Source: Siderastrea siderea
Taxonomy: Eukaryota; Cnidaria; Anthozoa; Scleractinia; Rhizangiidae
Reading direction: 5' to 3'
Assembly: GCA_964030785.1 (NCBI GenBank)
Contig: OZ034968.1
Span: 39,143,186-39,207,185, forward strand
DNA length: 64,000 nucleotides
Part shown: positions 24,430 through 34,939 of the stretch, piece after piece
Layout of the letters: the number at the start of each line of letters is the position of its first letter
How positions within the stretch are numbered: position 1 is the first letter of the stretch
Translations under genes and position numbers: made by a program
The notes under the pieces: model-generated
Database searches by the model: none
Told to the model about the DNA's origin: nothing
What the model saw: the letters and a program-made list of their open reading frames with translations, nothing else

Positions 24430-27400
24430 TTAATGGTTACCAAAGTAGCCATTCAAAAAGGCACAGTCATATAAATCAAATAGCTTCTCGTCAGATGGAA
24501 GAGAGACGTTAAGTGATGGAGTGGGCAAAGTGATTGCATTTATGCACGTGTTTGCCGAAGGTAAGAATGAATTGTCAACTTCAGTAAATAACAGTGTGGG
24601 GTGCAGTTTAAATCCCAAGAGAGGTTCTTGATCTGACCCCGTGGTGAACCACAATATATGGGCTAGGGTTACTCCCTTTCTTCTTCCACCTGTTCAAACA
24701 AGCAACAAAAAACAAATTAGGATTCAATCTAAAATATAAATAATATTCATACTTAAAAGGAAAAAGCTACCCCCTCAACCCATTGTACATGCAAAGAACT
24801 GTGCTGCTGTGTGGTATGTCTGGGGTAGAGGGAGTCAGACTAATGGAGAAACAGCATGGACCAAGTTAACTAGGATGCCCATTGATGTTTTTAAATTTGT
24901 TAAAGCTGAACTATTTCTATTTTTTCTTCACCATACCTTCAAGCAACAATACTGAAAGTTAAAGCTAATACAGCATCTAGGTTTTAATATGTTGTGGCAC
25001 ATTCTCCCCTGCTCAGGTGCAGTTCAATAATAGTTCTGCAACGCCTGTACAATATTTTTTTCTGCATTTGAAGTATCAACAAAAAGATACCACATGGACC
25101 CTTTTTATGGAAGATTCCTGCATCTGCTCAAAGACCTTTCCTCAAGAGAAGTCACAATTAAGTTTAAATTATTTTCTTGAGGTGGTGATGTGTTGCAACA
25201 CTAAACTGCATGTTTGAGTATACAAGAGATATTATTACCATTAATGTTATATGATTAAGATGATGGCAATCACCCTCCACAATCACAATAGGCCATTTCC
25301 AACCTACCTTTACCTTCTTTTTCAAGACAAGGCTTGGTGTGCACAGCCTTTCATGTCTTTGAAAAGTTGAGCACCAATCCTTCCCTTGAAAAAGATGCTT
25401 AAGGCAATTTGAAAAAAGGCCTGTCATAACTGGCCATTTGATGTGTGTGTATATACGTACTTGTTACCTCTCGCAGGTACCTACAAAATGCACCATACAC
25501 AACTCCCTCATAACGTCTCCGGTTTGATCCATCTTCAGAAAATATTGGATTCAAAAGGTTTGTCAATTTCTTGATGGTTAGAGTGGCTGCTGTGTTAGGT
25601 CTGAAAATATGGCGAAAGATTGGCAATTTCTTGCAGACCTGTCAAAATGAAATGGATAATTTGCTCATAAAACCGAAGAATCATTTTTATTCAAAAGATG
25701 AAAGAGGTACCTGATAGACTCCTAATTCTGCCAACCCTTTTTGTAGGTTAGTAACTGCTGGAGAAGCTGATTTGCCCTGGAATATCTCATCCAACTGATC
25801 TTCAGAAAAGAACTGGGGAATCTTGCCATTCTGGACAATGCTTAAACCTGCAAACAAATGATAACTTTTACTTAAGTGTGTATGCCTTCTCTTCTGAAAC
25901 AACTGATTTCAAATAATCCCAGATCCAAGAACTAACTGTTAACTCGGTTTAGGCAGAGGAAATAGTGAAGTACAGTTCTTGATTCTGCGGGTTATCTCTG
26001 AGAAAACTACAATGTATTAAGGTTTATGAAACAGCTTCCTTTGCTGACCCAGACTGAACTGGTAGCTTACCTTATAAGGCTAAAATGTATATTTTCCAGG
26101 TAAGATTAATTATGTAACAGCAGTTTTTGAAGACCCCCCTCTCTAGAAGGTACCAGTGACTGATCAAAATACGTAAATATCAAAGATTAGGCTACTGTGG
26201 ATAGCACTGTTTGGAAAGTTAACTCAATAACACAGCTTGAGATTTGTTTCCTACCCATAATCACACCAACCACATAGTAATCATCTGCAAGAAGTTCACG
26301 CAAGCCTTTGTCAAAGTACTTTTCTTTTATTTCTGCTAGTATGAGACGAAAGAATTCTCTTCGTGGCCCTCCATAATCACGGGCTACCTGTAAAAAGTAG
26401 TAATTACAATAAACCCAAAGAAGGATTATTAAAAAGGACACTACTTTATTTGCTGTGAAAAGTATTTCCACAGACTCATAATGAGGTGCAATGATGGGAT
26501 CATCAATTGTAGGTCCCCAGTATCAAAATTTTTTGTCCCCACACATTTCTTGCAGCCATTGTGTGGAGACCTGATGTAAATACATGTACCGAGAAAATTC
26601 ATCTTGACTGATCAAGAAATGATGTTACATGGAGAACTTTGGTTACAATCATTACTAGGTTTTGTAGGGTAAAGCTTTCGACTTTAGGAAGAAAGAGGAG
26701 GAAGGTAACATTGTAACTCTAACGTAAAACCGTTTAAAGAACAAACCTCTTACCTCCCCATAGAATGAAACCTCTAAAGTCAAGCGAAGGTTTTCAAGTG
26801 CTCTTACTTCTTCAAATGTGGTTTCTAGTAAGTTCGTTCTATCCACATTGATGTAATTTGTTTCTCCCTCTAAGAGTTCGCTGTCTGATTCAAGTTCCAA
26901 GGCTCTACCAGTAACTATGTATTTTTGCATGCAACGGAGAATCTCCACAGGATTTTGAATGTTGTTTGCCTCACAATAGCTAATGACAGTGTCAATAGGA
27001 TCCTTTGTCTCTTCAGGAATGGGTTGTTCAGAAACTGCAGAAGTCACATCCTGGTCCTCTTCAACTTGAGTACTTTCCAGTTGTAAAGAGTCATCATCAG
27101 GGATGGCATTGATTGTACTTTCCGAACTGCGGCTTTCTTTGATTTTCTCCTCCTCCGAATCTGAACCACTATTAAGACCAGCAGTGCACATGTAAAACGA
27201 ATGCGTGCGAAGTTCACTCATTGGGAATTCCTTCTTGCAGCTCATGCATTTCTCTTTCACTTCGCAAGAATTTTGTGGAACAAGGGATTTGGTGGACAGA
27301 TCTCTTTGAATTGGTCTTAGATAGATCTTTGACTGGCCTCCTAAGTTGCATCTTAATTCCCTGGCAGCCCAAGAACACTTAAGAGGGGTTAAGTCCCGAC

Positions 27401-27980
27401 AATTAGGAAGACAATGCAACATTTCAAATCCGCCTCCTTCACGTAGATGTGGAAATCCTTTCGCGTCACCTGCATCATCTTTGTCACTTGAAATAAGCCT
27501 CTGGTGCACAGTGCGTTCATCGTCATCCAACTGGAGTTTGATTTTTTTAACCCCTAGGCCGGCTTTATGTAAGGTTTGCTTCTCGACGGCTGATGGTATT
27601 TTGCATTGATATCTGTCTGCTAAGCAGACAAACTGAACAGTCCATGTTCGTGCCTGTGGAGTTTTCCTGTTTTTGGATTGAGATCTGGGGCCTCTGGGGT
27701 TGAAAAGCCTCATTCGCTCCTCGCGGATTCCTTCAGCAGAAGGTCTTCCCCTTGCGCTAGTTGTTGCCACACTTCGGTCACCGTCACTGGAAACCCCGGC
27801 GCTGCCGTCTTCGAAGTCTCTGCAAGCTGCACGCAATCTAACACGATCTCCAATCGTAGTTACTCCCAATCGCTCAGTTTGCTCGTCGTTCATCGACATA
27901 ATTGTCACAGGAACGATTCTTTCTCGTCTGAAGTTAGTTATGAGCGTTTCAAGATTAAGTTCTTTCAAAATGCCCTCCAT
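24430..27980 (-). CDS. SAM-zinc finger-HECT E3 ubiquitin ligase, five exons
   Basis: Exons read by eye: 26754-27980, 26255-26387, 25711-25847, 25461-25638 and 24430-24689. All junctions are GT-AG and in phase, giving 644 residues. Residues ~1-50 are a SAM-like domain (GILKELNLETLITNFRRERI). Residues ~110-170 are a compact region of unknown fold, and ~245-265 a C-x2-C-x11-H-x4-C zinc-finger-like motif. An acidic low-complexity stretch follows. The HECT domain covers ~370-644: the SFYGE/VARDYGGPRREFF join restores the N-lobe signature, and Cys607 in LPSANTCINAITLP is the thioester cysteine. The protein ends FGNH. HECT ligases pass ubiquitin from an E2 through this cysteine to a substrate. The frame continues upstream to 28,001, but that codon is TTG. 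A TTTTTCAG acceptor just before ATG 27,980 hints at a spliced 5' leader. It resembles the G2E3-like HECT genes abundant in fish and corals. Confidence 0.82.
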
Positions 27981-28011
27981 TTTCCACGCTGAAAAAGACA
28001 AAGAGATGCAA

Positions 28012-28517
28012 GAAAGGGGAGAATTGCATTCTGGGGTTTTCCAGTCTTCCCCAGACCTTCTCCGAATTCTTTAAGAAGACTGGTGACGATCATAATAAAG
28101 AGAGGACCGAATATAATGATGTAAGCACCGAACAAAGTAAGCACCGAACATAACGAAGGAAGCACCGAGCAAAGTAAGCACCGAATACAATGGTGTTAGC
28201 ACCGGATATAACGAAGAAGCCACCGAACAAATTAACCACCAAATATAATGAAATAAGCACTGAATATAATGAAGATAGCATTGAATATAATGGTTTTAGC
28301 ACCGAATATAACGGAATAAATACCGAATATAATGGCGTTTGAACCGAATATAATGAAATATGCACCCCATATAACGAAAAAAGCACTGAATATAAAGTAG
28401 AAAGCACCGCATATAAAGACAGGAGCACCGTACATAATGGAATAAGCACCGAATATAATGAAATAAGCACCGAATATAATAGAAAAAAGTATCATAAGAC
28501 AGTTGTGGCGTTCCATA
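28012..28517. repeat. right terminal inverted repeat with 21-bp subrepeats
   Basis: Reverse-complement partner of 20,646-21,209. The subrepeat array lies at 28,091-28,481 and lacks about 58 bp present on the left. Corresponding subrepeats are nearly identical between the arms, down to the irregular units, so the arms have been homogenised or are young. Confidence 0.9.
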
Positions 28518-28830
28518 TACTTACGTACATCATAATGTGATATAACGTGAAAATATTTTGTACATGCATGATTTTTTACGGTTTTTTCATTTTGGGGTGT
28601 CATTAGTACCTGCTGATTTTCAGTGGGTTTTTTTTTTTCACATTTTACGTGAGCATGTCTACAGGAAAATAATACAAAATTTGTTAGCGCCGAGCTAAGA
28701 GCCACCCGCTTCCTTCCTAAATGTCGACCATTGACTTTTGTCATTAAAGTATCTTTTGCAATCAGAAACTAATTAACTTAAAGTAACTCTTTGCGTGAAG
28801 TTTTAGTTTTATATAGCACGACATCTTTTG

Positions 28831-29060
28831 GCCTTCAAAACTAAACATCCAAACGTTAAAGGATAACATATTTTGTGACGCTTTTTCACGTGAAATTATT
28901 GAGTTCCTGTTAAGCCAAGCCAATCAGTGAAAGCTAAGGCGGCCATTTTATAGAATATAATATTACAATTATAATATGATCGACTACTCCGACAATACCC
29001 GCGTGGGATTGGCCGGAAAACCACTGACTATTGTACCGGTAAAAAAAACGGGATTAGGCG
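28831..29060 (+). promoter_or_regulatory. candidate upstream region of the TPR-CHAT gene
   Basis: Upstream of the ATG at 29,311 lie a CCAAT box (AGCCAATCAG, about 28,917), a YY1-like GGCGGCCATTTTA (about 28,939), a TATA-like AATATAATATT (about 28,955) and an inverted CCAAT (GATTGGCCGG, about 29,008). A diverged copy of this stretch lies at 45,869-46,056, which suggests functional or duplicated promoter DNA. The two-gene transposon ends only ~310 bp upstream of it. Confidence 0.45.
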
Positions 29061-29310
29061 ATAATTGTATATTAATTTCTTTAATTTCTTTTACTCATTT
29101 CTATGACAAATTTCCAGGGACAATTTTTAAACAAGAAGTCTTATGAGTGAAGCGAGCCAGTTTGATTAAATGAATTAGTGGCATTTTTATTTATTTATTT
29201 ATTATAGAAGTTCTAAATTATTATTATTTTTATTATTTATCAGTATTAGTCTACATTATTTTTGATCAGTTAATTTAATGTAAGCTAATGCAAAATATCT
29301 TCCAGCATTC

Positions 29311-31835
29311 ATGGCGAGGAGTCCCGTCAAAGCTGTCACTGAAAATGACGTCACACCAGCTGCTAAAGAAACCTTGGATTTTGATAACGACACTTTAAGA
29401 GGTCAGTTGAAATGCTGTGCTCATTTTCTGGAACGCCAATTGAGTAATGTCCACATATAGTACGACTACTATCATGTTATCATTAATTACTGAAGTTTTC
29501 ACATTAAACAAGATTCCTATCGGATTTCATATCGTTCGGTACTGTTGAAACCCGGGACAAACTCAAAATCACAACAAGGAAACAACAACAAAGTTGTCGT
29601 GGTTTCTCCGGTCAAATTCGACCATACAATCAAAGTTTTGGCGCCAAAATTGGACATAAACGGTAAGCATCAGGTTTTTAGGACATTTGTCTTCATTTGG
29701 GATTAATTTAACTGGAAAAATGTTTCATCCGTTCCCTTAAAAAATTCCTGGCACAAAATACCGCTTCGAATGAGGCAAAGCTTTTTTGTTGAACGTTTCA
29801 GCTATTTTCCTTCAGTAAGTTTGCAAAAGACATGAAGCCGTTATCCTCTCATGACTTAGGGTTGTTAACAGTACGTCACGTTCGATTTTTAGTAGCCAGA
29901 TGTTAAAAGTTTTTTGTCACTTTTTCCGACTGATTACTCAAATGTAAACGAACGCAAAAAATTAGTAATTATTAATCATTTATATCTCCGAGAAAATGCC
30001 CGAAGCTATTGAGAAAAATGGACTCAACCACGAGTTGTGGATTCAATAGGGAGATTGCTTAGCACTCAAGACGTTAGAGTCGCTCCAGGCTATCCCTCGG
30101 GCGATATCTTGACCCTTAGTGCTTACCCACCTCCCTCGAACGTCCTGCGTGCATCCGTAAGTCGATTTTCACCTATAAACCCAGTTATATAGGAGGGATC
30201 TTTCTATTTCCTTCATTTCAGCAATAGCAGAGGTTTACAAGAATGAAGGCAACGAAAAATACAGAGAGGAGGAATTTAGCAACGCCATTTACTTCTACAC
30301 GGAAGGAATAAAAGTGAACTGCAAAGATGAAGAACTGAAGGCCAAACTATACAGCAACAGAGCCACAGCACAATATTATTTGGGTCAGAAATTAATCACG
30401 GTTTGTTACTCCAAGATTCATGAGTATTCTACTTGTGTTGACCCTCTCATTTATTTCGCTGCATTAATTGTCTCACAGGGAATTACATCGATTCACTGAG
30501 TGATGCAAAAGTTGCCACTGGGTTACAACCAACTTTTGTCAAAGCGATTGTAAGAGGTAAGAGAGAACGATGAATTTATTGCGGCCCAGTGTGTAACTTT
30601 TTCTGAACACCGACGGATAATTTCCGTGTATGGAATACGACTCTTTTTAAACAGAAACAAATTGTAGTAATGGTGACATAAGCCATGCGATGCCAAATGA
30701 CAATTAATTTCAAATATCATGCAGCACCCAAAACAGTCTGACGAGAAAACTACGACGGTGAAAACGTAAATACTAATTGAGTTTAAGAGAGCAATAACTA
30801 CAGCGAAATCTGGAGGCGTCATAACGCTTGCAGGCGTCAAAGACGAATCTACTTCCAGAGATTTCCGATTTTCTAACTAATTGTGATAAAATTATATATA
30901 AATTTGCGAAATTTAGGGAATGACAATACTTGTAAATTTGTTAAGAATTATATTCATTTAATGTTTCAGCAAAAGAAAAGAAATAATACAATGTAATCAA
31001 ATAATTAGTCCTTTGGCTTTTATTGTATTAGTTGATGTTTATCCTTTACTGTGCTGAATAAGAGTGGAATTAGTGACATTCATAGCCATGTCATTTAGGA
31101 CAGCAAATACTTGTTTTTCTTTCGAATTCCTTTCGTAGAGAGTCATATGACTGTCTGTATCTTTCCAAAAGTCTGTGCCGAAAAAAACTGTTTGAAGTGC
31201 GTAACAACCGAGCAAGGCAAATAAGATCGATTGAGAAGCTCAGTTGTGCCATAGACGATTAACTGTGTTGTAAGTCTAAAACTTACCTGCAAAGAATCTT
31301 TTGAATATTTTATGAATCAGACGATGCCTAGATAATTACGTTATCTCAAGGCCTCTATCAAATGTTATAAACTGTAAGTTAAATGTCTGACAAGTCAGAC
31401 ATGAATCACTTAGGTGACCACTTGTCAACCAGTTTTTCTAGATTTCTGACAATACCCTTGTTATATCGCCGCAGAAAGCCAGCAGACGCCTTTACCCATA
31501 TTTAAATTATTATGTATTCTCTGTTAGGAGCAAGTGCCTGTGTGCAGTTGAACCGGTTTGAGGAAGCCATCACGTGGTGTGATAAGGGATTAGCTGTATC
31601 CTTTAATGCAGTGGACTGGTGTTCAGCGTTTTCTATGATGTTTGCGTGAGCTTCCGGCTGTTAATTTCTTGAAGGTCTTTTTATTTTTTCCTAAGTATTG
31701 TTTATGTCTTGACTAATGAAGATTGACAAGAATAACCAGAAGTTGTTGGAATTGAGAAGCAGGTCTATCAAAGCGCAAAACAAGCCACACGAAGGAGACG
31801 GAGAAAAAAGGAAGGATCAGTCAGAAACGCAATCG
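29311..31835 (+). CDS. 5' exons of TPR-CHAT gene: clamp-type TPR domain
   Basis: Five exons, each with matching phase and GT-AG borders: 29311-29401, 30222-30383, 30479-30556, 31528-31595 and 31722-31835. They total 513 nt, exactly 171 codons. Residues ~31-140 form three TPR motifs of the STI1/TTC/UNC45 type. All five carboxylate-clamp positions are present: Lys37 and Asn41 (YKNEGN), Asn76 (LYSNRA), Lys106 and Arg110 (VKAIVRG). In that family these residues grip the EEVD tails of Hsp70/Hsp90. The last exon (QNKPHEGDGEKRKDQSETQS) is a charged linker. As I recall, such exons form the N-terminus of coral TPR-repeat (TTC28-like) genes, so I join them to the giant exon at 50,097, which is phase-compatible. 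They could instead be the remains of a separate gene that lost its 3' part. Confidence 0.75.
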
Positions 31836-32476
31836 GTAAGGCTAATAATCAGTACTTACTATTATTCTACTCCTGGAATGAAGCACAGAGTACTATGTTG
31901 TGGTTCTTACTAAGTTTGTTGATTATTCAAATAAAAGTTACAAAGTGGCTCTAACTCGTAATTTTAAAAGTCTGTTGACGAAATTTTTTTAAGTGTAACC
32001 TTTCAAATGGAAGCTCTTCAGGAGTATTCGTGTGATGCTGTTTATTATGCTGGACAAGATGGCTGTAACTTTTGTTTTGATCTTTTTTGCGGAACCCAAA
32101 ATGCGACCATTCACTGTAAGGGTCTACAGCAGTCCTTTTCTTTGGTACCGTTTGTTGCTTTTTTTCACAACATTTTCACTGAAGGGGATGCTTGCAGTTA
32201 ATGCAGCACCGAGAGAAAAACATTTGTAGCTGATTAACTGAGTCAATTTTATCCGCACTCAAGAACTTACCACATTTCCTCAAATTAGAGCCGTTACTGG
32301 ATTAATCGCTCTCTTCGAACTAAATTGGATCTACTTTAATTGAGAGACTGACTAATATATAAACCGCTAATTTATAGATTAGCCAAGCCTAAAAGTGGAG
32401 CTCCACAATTTTTTTTTTTTGGCGCTGGTACTAAAGAATTTCTGAAAATACTCTCCTCGAAGTCGTTAAATAAATA

Positions 32477-32508
<32 letters not shown>

Positions 32509-32998
32509 AAGAAAAATTTATTTTCTCCTCTCAGAATGGAACCCCGCACCGTTCGCGCGATCTGTTCCTTGAGCTAAGCTAAAACCTCCACTAAATTAGC
32601 GATAATTTTTAATACTTATACTATAAACTAATTGCGAATTTGAGGCGTCAATACTGCATTATATTGAGGGTAGTTGGGAGAAAATCAAGAGTGGAGAAAA
32701 TGTATTCCGTATTGGGCGGACACGCAAAGCGCAGGAGCCCAATACGAAGAATATTTTTTCCCCAACGCTGTCAATATGATGTAGTATTGACACCTCAAAA
32801 TTGCTATTGGTTTTGTATCACGATTTATCATGTTGGACGAAAACAAAGCATTGCACGTGTGATCGATTTTCAAATTGAATGTTAATATATGAAATGTTCA
32901 TATATTTGAACTGCGGATAAAGATAGAAATATATGTAGACTATCGCAGTGACGATATTTCAACTTGAGCAGTTGAAAGAAGAAACCTGAAAAATTTCA
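31836..32998. other. intron sequence, no gene seen
   Basis: Start of the proposed 18.3-kb intron. It contains an AAAT microsatellite (32,468-32,510) and no frame with family resemblance. Confidence 0.45.
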
Positions 32999-33071
32999 GG
33001 CTTGAACGGGAATCGAACCCATGACCTCTGCGATACCGGTGCAGTGCTCTAACTAGCTGAGCTATCAAGCC
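32999..33071 (-). mobile_element. tRNA-derived SINE, tRNA-like head
   Basis: The minus strand reads as a 73-nt tRNA-like sequence. It has a 7-bp acceptor stem (GGCTTGA/TCAAGCC), an A-box in the D arm, a B-box-like GGGTTCGATTCCC, and an anticodon loop that would place GGT. A second copy lies at 41,338-41,408, and both share flanking words outside the tRNA body (AACTGGGAGCTGGTCA, and a CAGG-ended tract). That marks an interspersed SINE, not a true tRNA gene. No CCA or pol III terminator is evident at the tRNA end. Confidence 0.65.
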
Positions 33072-33232
33072 AACTGGGAGCTGGTCAATTGGGAGTTCAA
33101 ATTCTTACTACCTACTAAATCAGTCTCCATAGCAACGGTGTACGTGTAAAATAAAATTGTCGCGGGTTATTTGAAAATTTTCGCAATTTTTGGTGACTTT
33201 GATGAGATAATTATGCTACAAAAGACGTAGAA

Positions 33233-34437
33233 ATGGCACTCAAGTTCAGAAGCTTTGACAGCGATGATGATGAGTGGCTCGAATTGCCGAATTTTGATAT
33301 TGCAAGTCATATTCTTGAAGAAAAGTTTCCCGTCGAGGAAAGTCCGCAAGATGCAACAACACAGTCGGTCAAAAATATTAAGTGGCAAACAAAAGTACTT
33401 GGAATGAGTAAAGCGGCAGAGAGCAGTGGAAAATCAAGAAAACAGAGCATTGTGCTCTTAGATGACGACGAAGTAGAAGTAGTTCCAGTGAAAACAAGTG
33501 GCCCAAAATACGGTTAAAGGAAGTGTGTGTGAAGTTCGTCACCTTCAATCGTGGTACAGGGAACGATACAGAGAAGATGTAGTGTTTTCAAGTATTACCA
33601 AAGTCAGTGCAAGCTATCTACTGAAAAAATTATTTCTTGAAGTCCGAGATACAAGACGAGAAAGCCTTGGAGGTGAATATGAGCTGTCAACCCTCACTGC
33701 CTACTGGAATGGCTTGCAAAGATTTTTTCTAGAGTGTAAAGACGGAGAGCGTTTCGATATCGGAGAGGACGAAGGTTTGAAGGACAAGCTTGCGTCTGAA
33801 CGAAAACAGCTAAAAGCGTCTGGAAAAGGAAACAGTCCTAACAGTGCTAATGCCCTGGATGAAAACCAGATGGAGAAGCTATGGGCAAGTGATGCTGTTG
33901 GCCTCAACAGTCCCCAACAACTGCTCCATCTTGTTTGGTGGAACAATACGTGAATGCTGGGCATGAGAGGCCGTCAGGAGCACCTAAATGCAAAAATTCA
34001 AGATTTTAAAAACCATGGTACAAACTACGAGTACACAGAGCGCTCCACAAAAACATGAACAGGCGAAACAGACAATCCCAAAGCCAAGAGGAAATACAAC
34101 AACAAGATTGGGAGATCCGTATGTCGCACTGAAGACCTATCTGGAGCACAGACCAGTAGGCATAGATGATTTCTACCTGCTCCCTATCGACAACCCCAAA
34201 GGAAAGACAAGGTATAAGAAGCTAGCTCTAAAGCGGGATGGTCTGGTGAACATTATGAAGAGGATGGCCCAAAAAGCAGAGATAGACAACGAAGGAAAAT
34301 TCACCGATACGTCCGGCCGTAAAACAGCCATTCAAAGTCTTCGTGACCACTTCGATCCCGTCGCCATATCAGAGCTCATTGGCAGTGCCAACCCATCTTC
34401 AATCCAATCATATAGCCACAAATTCATCCAAACATAG
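33233..34437 (+). pseudogene. Crypton-type tyrosine recombinase (DUF3504/KIAA1958-like), decayed
   Basis: Three overlapping frames make one broken gene. The N-terminal part (MALKFRSFDSDDDEWLELP) ends at 33,517. A second frame from ~33,500 carries the DUF3504-like core (LSTLTAYWNGLQRFFLE, then SPQQLLHLVWWNN). A third frame after ~34,110 carries the recombinase C-terminus (FTDTSGRKTAIQSL, then SIQSYS). The second frame is stopped by TGA at 33,951-33,953, just before the GMRGRQEH motif, and again at 34,056-34,058; both are likely CGA-to-TGA changes. At least two frameshifts join the parts. Related sequences include the domesticated ZMYM2/QRICH1/KIAA1958 family. It lies within the proposed TPR-CHAT intron, in the same orientation as that gene. 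Confidence 0.75.
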
Positions 34438-34585
34438 AGGGAAATGTTTGAAAGGCTAGCTGGAAATCCAACTACAAATGTGTTCAGCAGCACCTCTTAC
34501 CATTGTCGATGCATCAAGAGTCGAGCAAAGACAGCTATTCTCAAATCTATTTAATTTTTCAACGTTAATTTCTTGCCACAGGGAG

Positions 34586-34939
34586 TCCACAATAGTTGAG
34601 ATGAGCCAAAAAATAATAAATTATCAACATGCGTGCGTTGTTTGTTTCCTGTGGTTTTCTTTCGTGTGCAGCATCAAGCTGATTGATGCTAGCGACAGTA
34701 CTGTAGTCGTGAGCTGAGCTGTTTTGTGCGCGAGCGAATTTCAGTTATGCTAATTTTTTTTAGCTTATATAAAACTGAAACCCGCTCGCGCACAAAACAG
34801 CTCAGCTCACGACTACAGTACTGTCGCTAGCATCAATGAACTTGATGCTGCACACAAAAGAAAACCACAGGAAACAAACAAGGCACGCATGTTGATGATT
34901 TTAATTTTATTTATTTTTGCTTTTCTCAACTATTGTGGA
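34586..34939. mobile_element. 354-bp foldback (hairpin) element
   Basis: Two arms of about 160 bp are nearly perfect reverse complements. The outer ends are TCCACAATAGTTGAG and its complement, and the inner ends include TCGCGCACAAAACAGCTCAG. They surround a ~30-bp AT-rich loop near 34,745-34,775. It is non-coding. No target duplication is clear. If transcribed within the intron it would form long double-stranded RNA. Confidence 0.85.

Larger units (their letters stand above)
20646..28517. mobile_element. 7.9-kb two-gene DNA transposon (SAM-DDE transposase plus SAM-HECT ligase)
   Basis: The outer ends are TATGGAACGCC and its complement. A TA lies directly outside both ends, so a TA target duplication is possible; no longer duplication is visible. 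The left TIR spans 20,646-21,209 and the right TIR 28,012-28,517. They match closely except that about 58 bp of subrepeats are missing from the right. Both TIRs stop about 30 bp before the start codons of the two inward-facing genes, so the genes converge and each TIR is placed to act as that gene's promoter region. The transposase resembles the bacterial IS3/retroviral integrase fold and may belong to the eukaryotic IS3EU-type group; that family name is inference. Both frames are uninterrupted, so this copy may be autonomous. Confidence 0.85.

Noticed and set aside
27999..28001. Upstream start for the HECT ligase at 28,001
   Set aside because: The codon is TTG. The first ATG is at 27,980, at the position mirroring the transposase start.
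32999..33071. Functional tRNA-Thr gene
   Set aside because: A second copy with the same non-tRNA flanks exists at 41,338, the anticodon stem has a mismatch, and the body is diverged, which fits a SINE.
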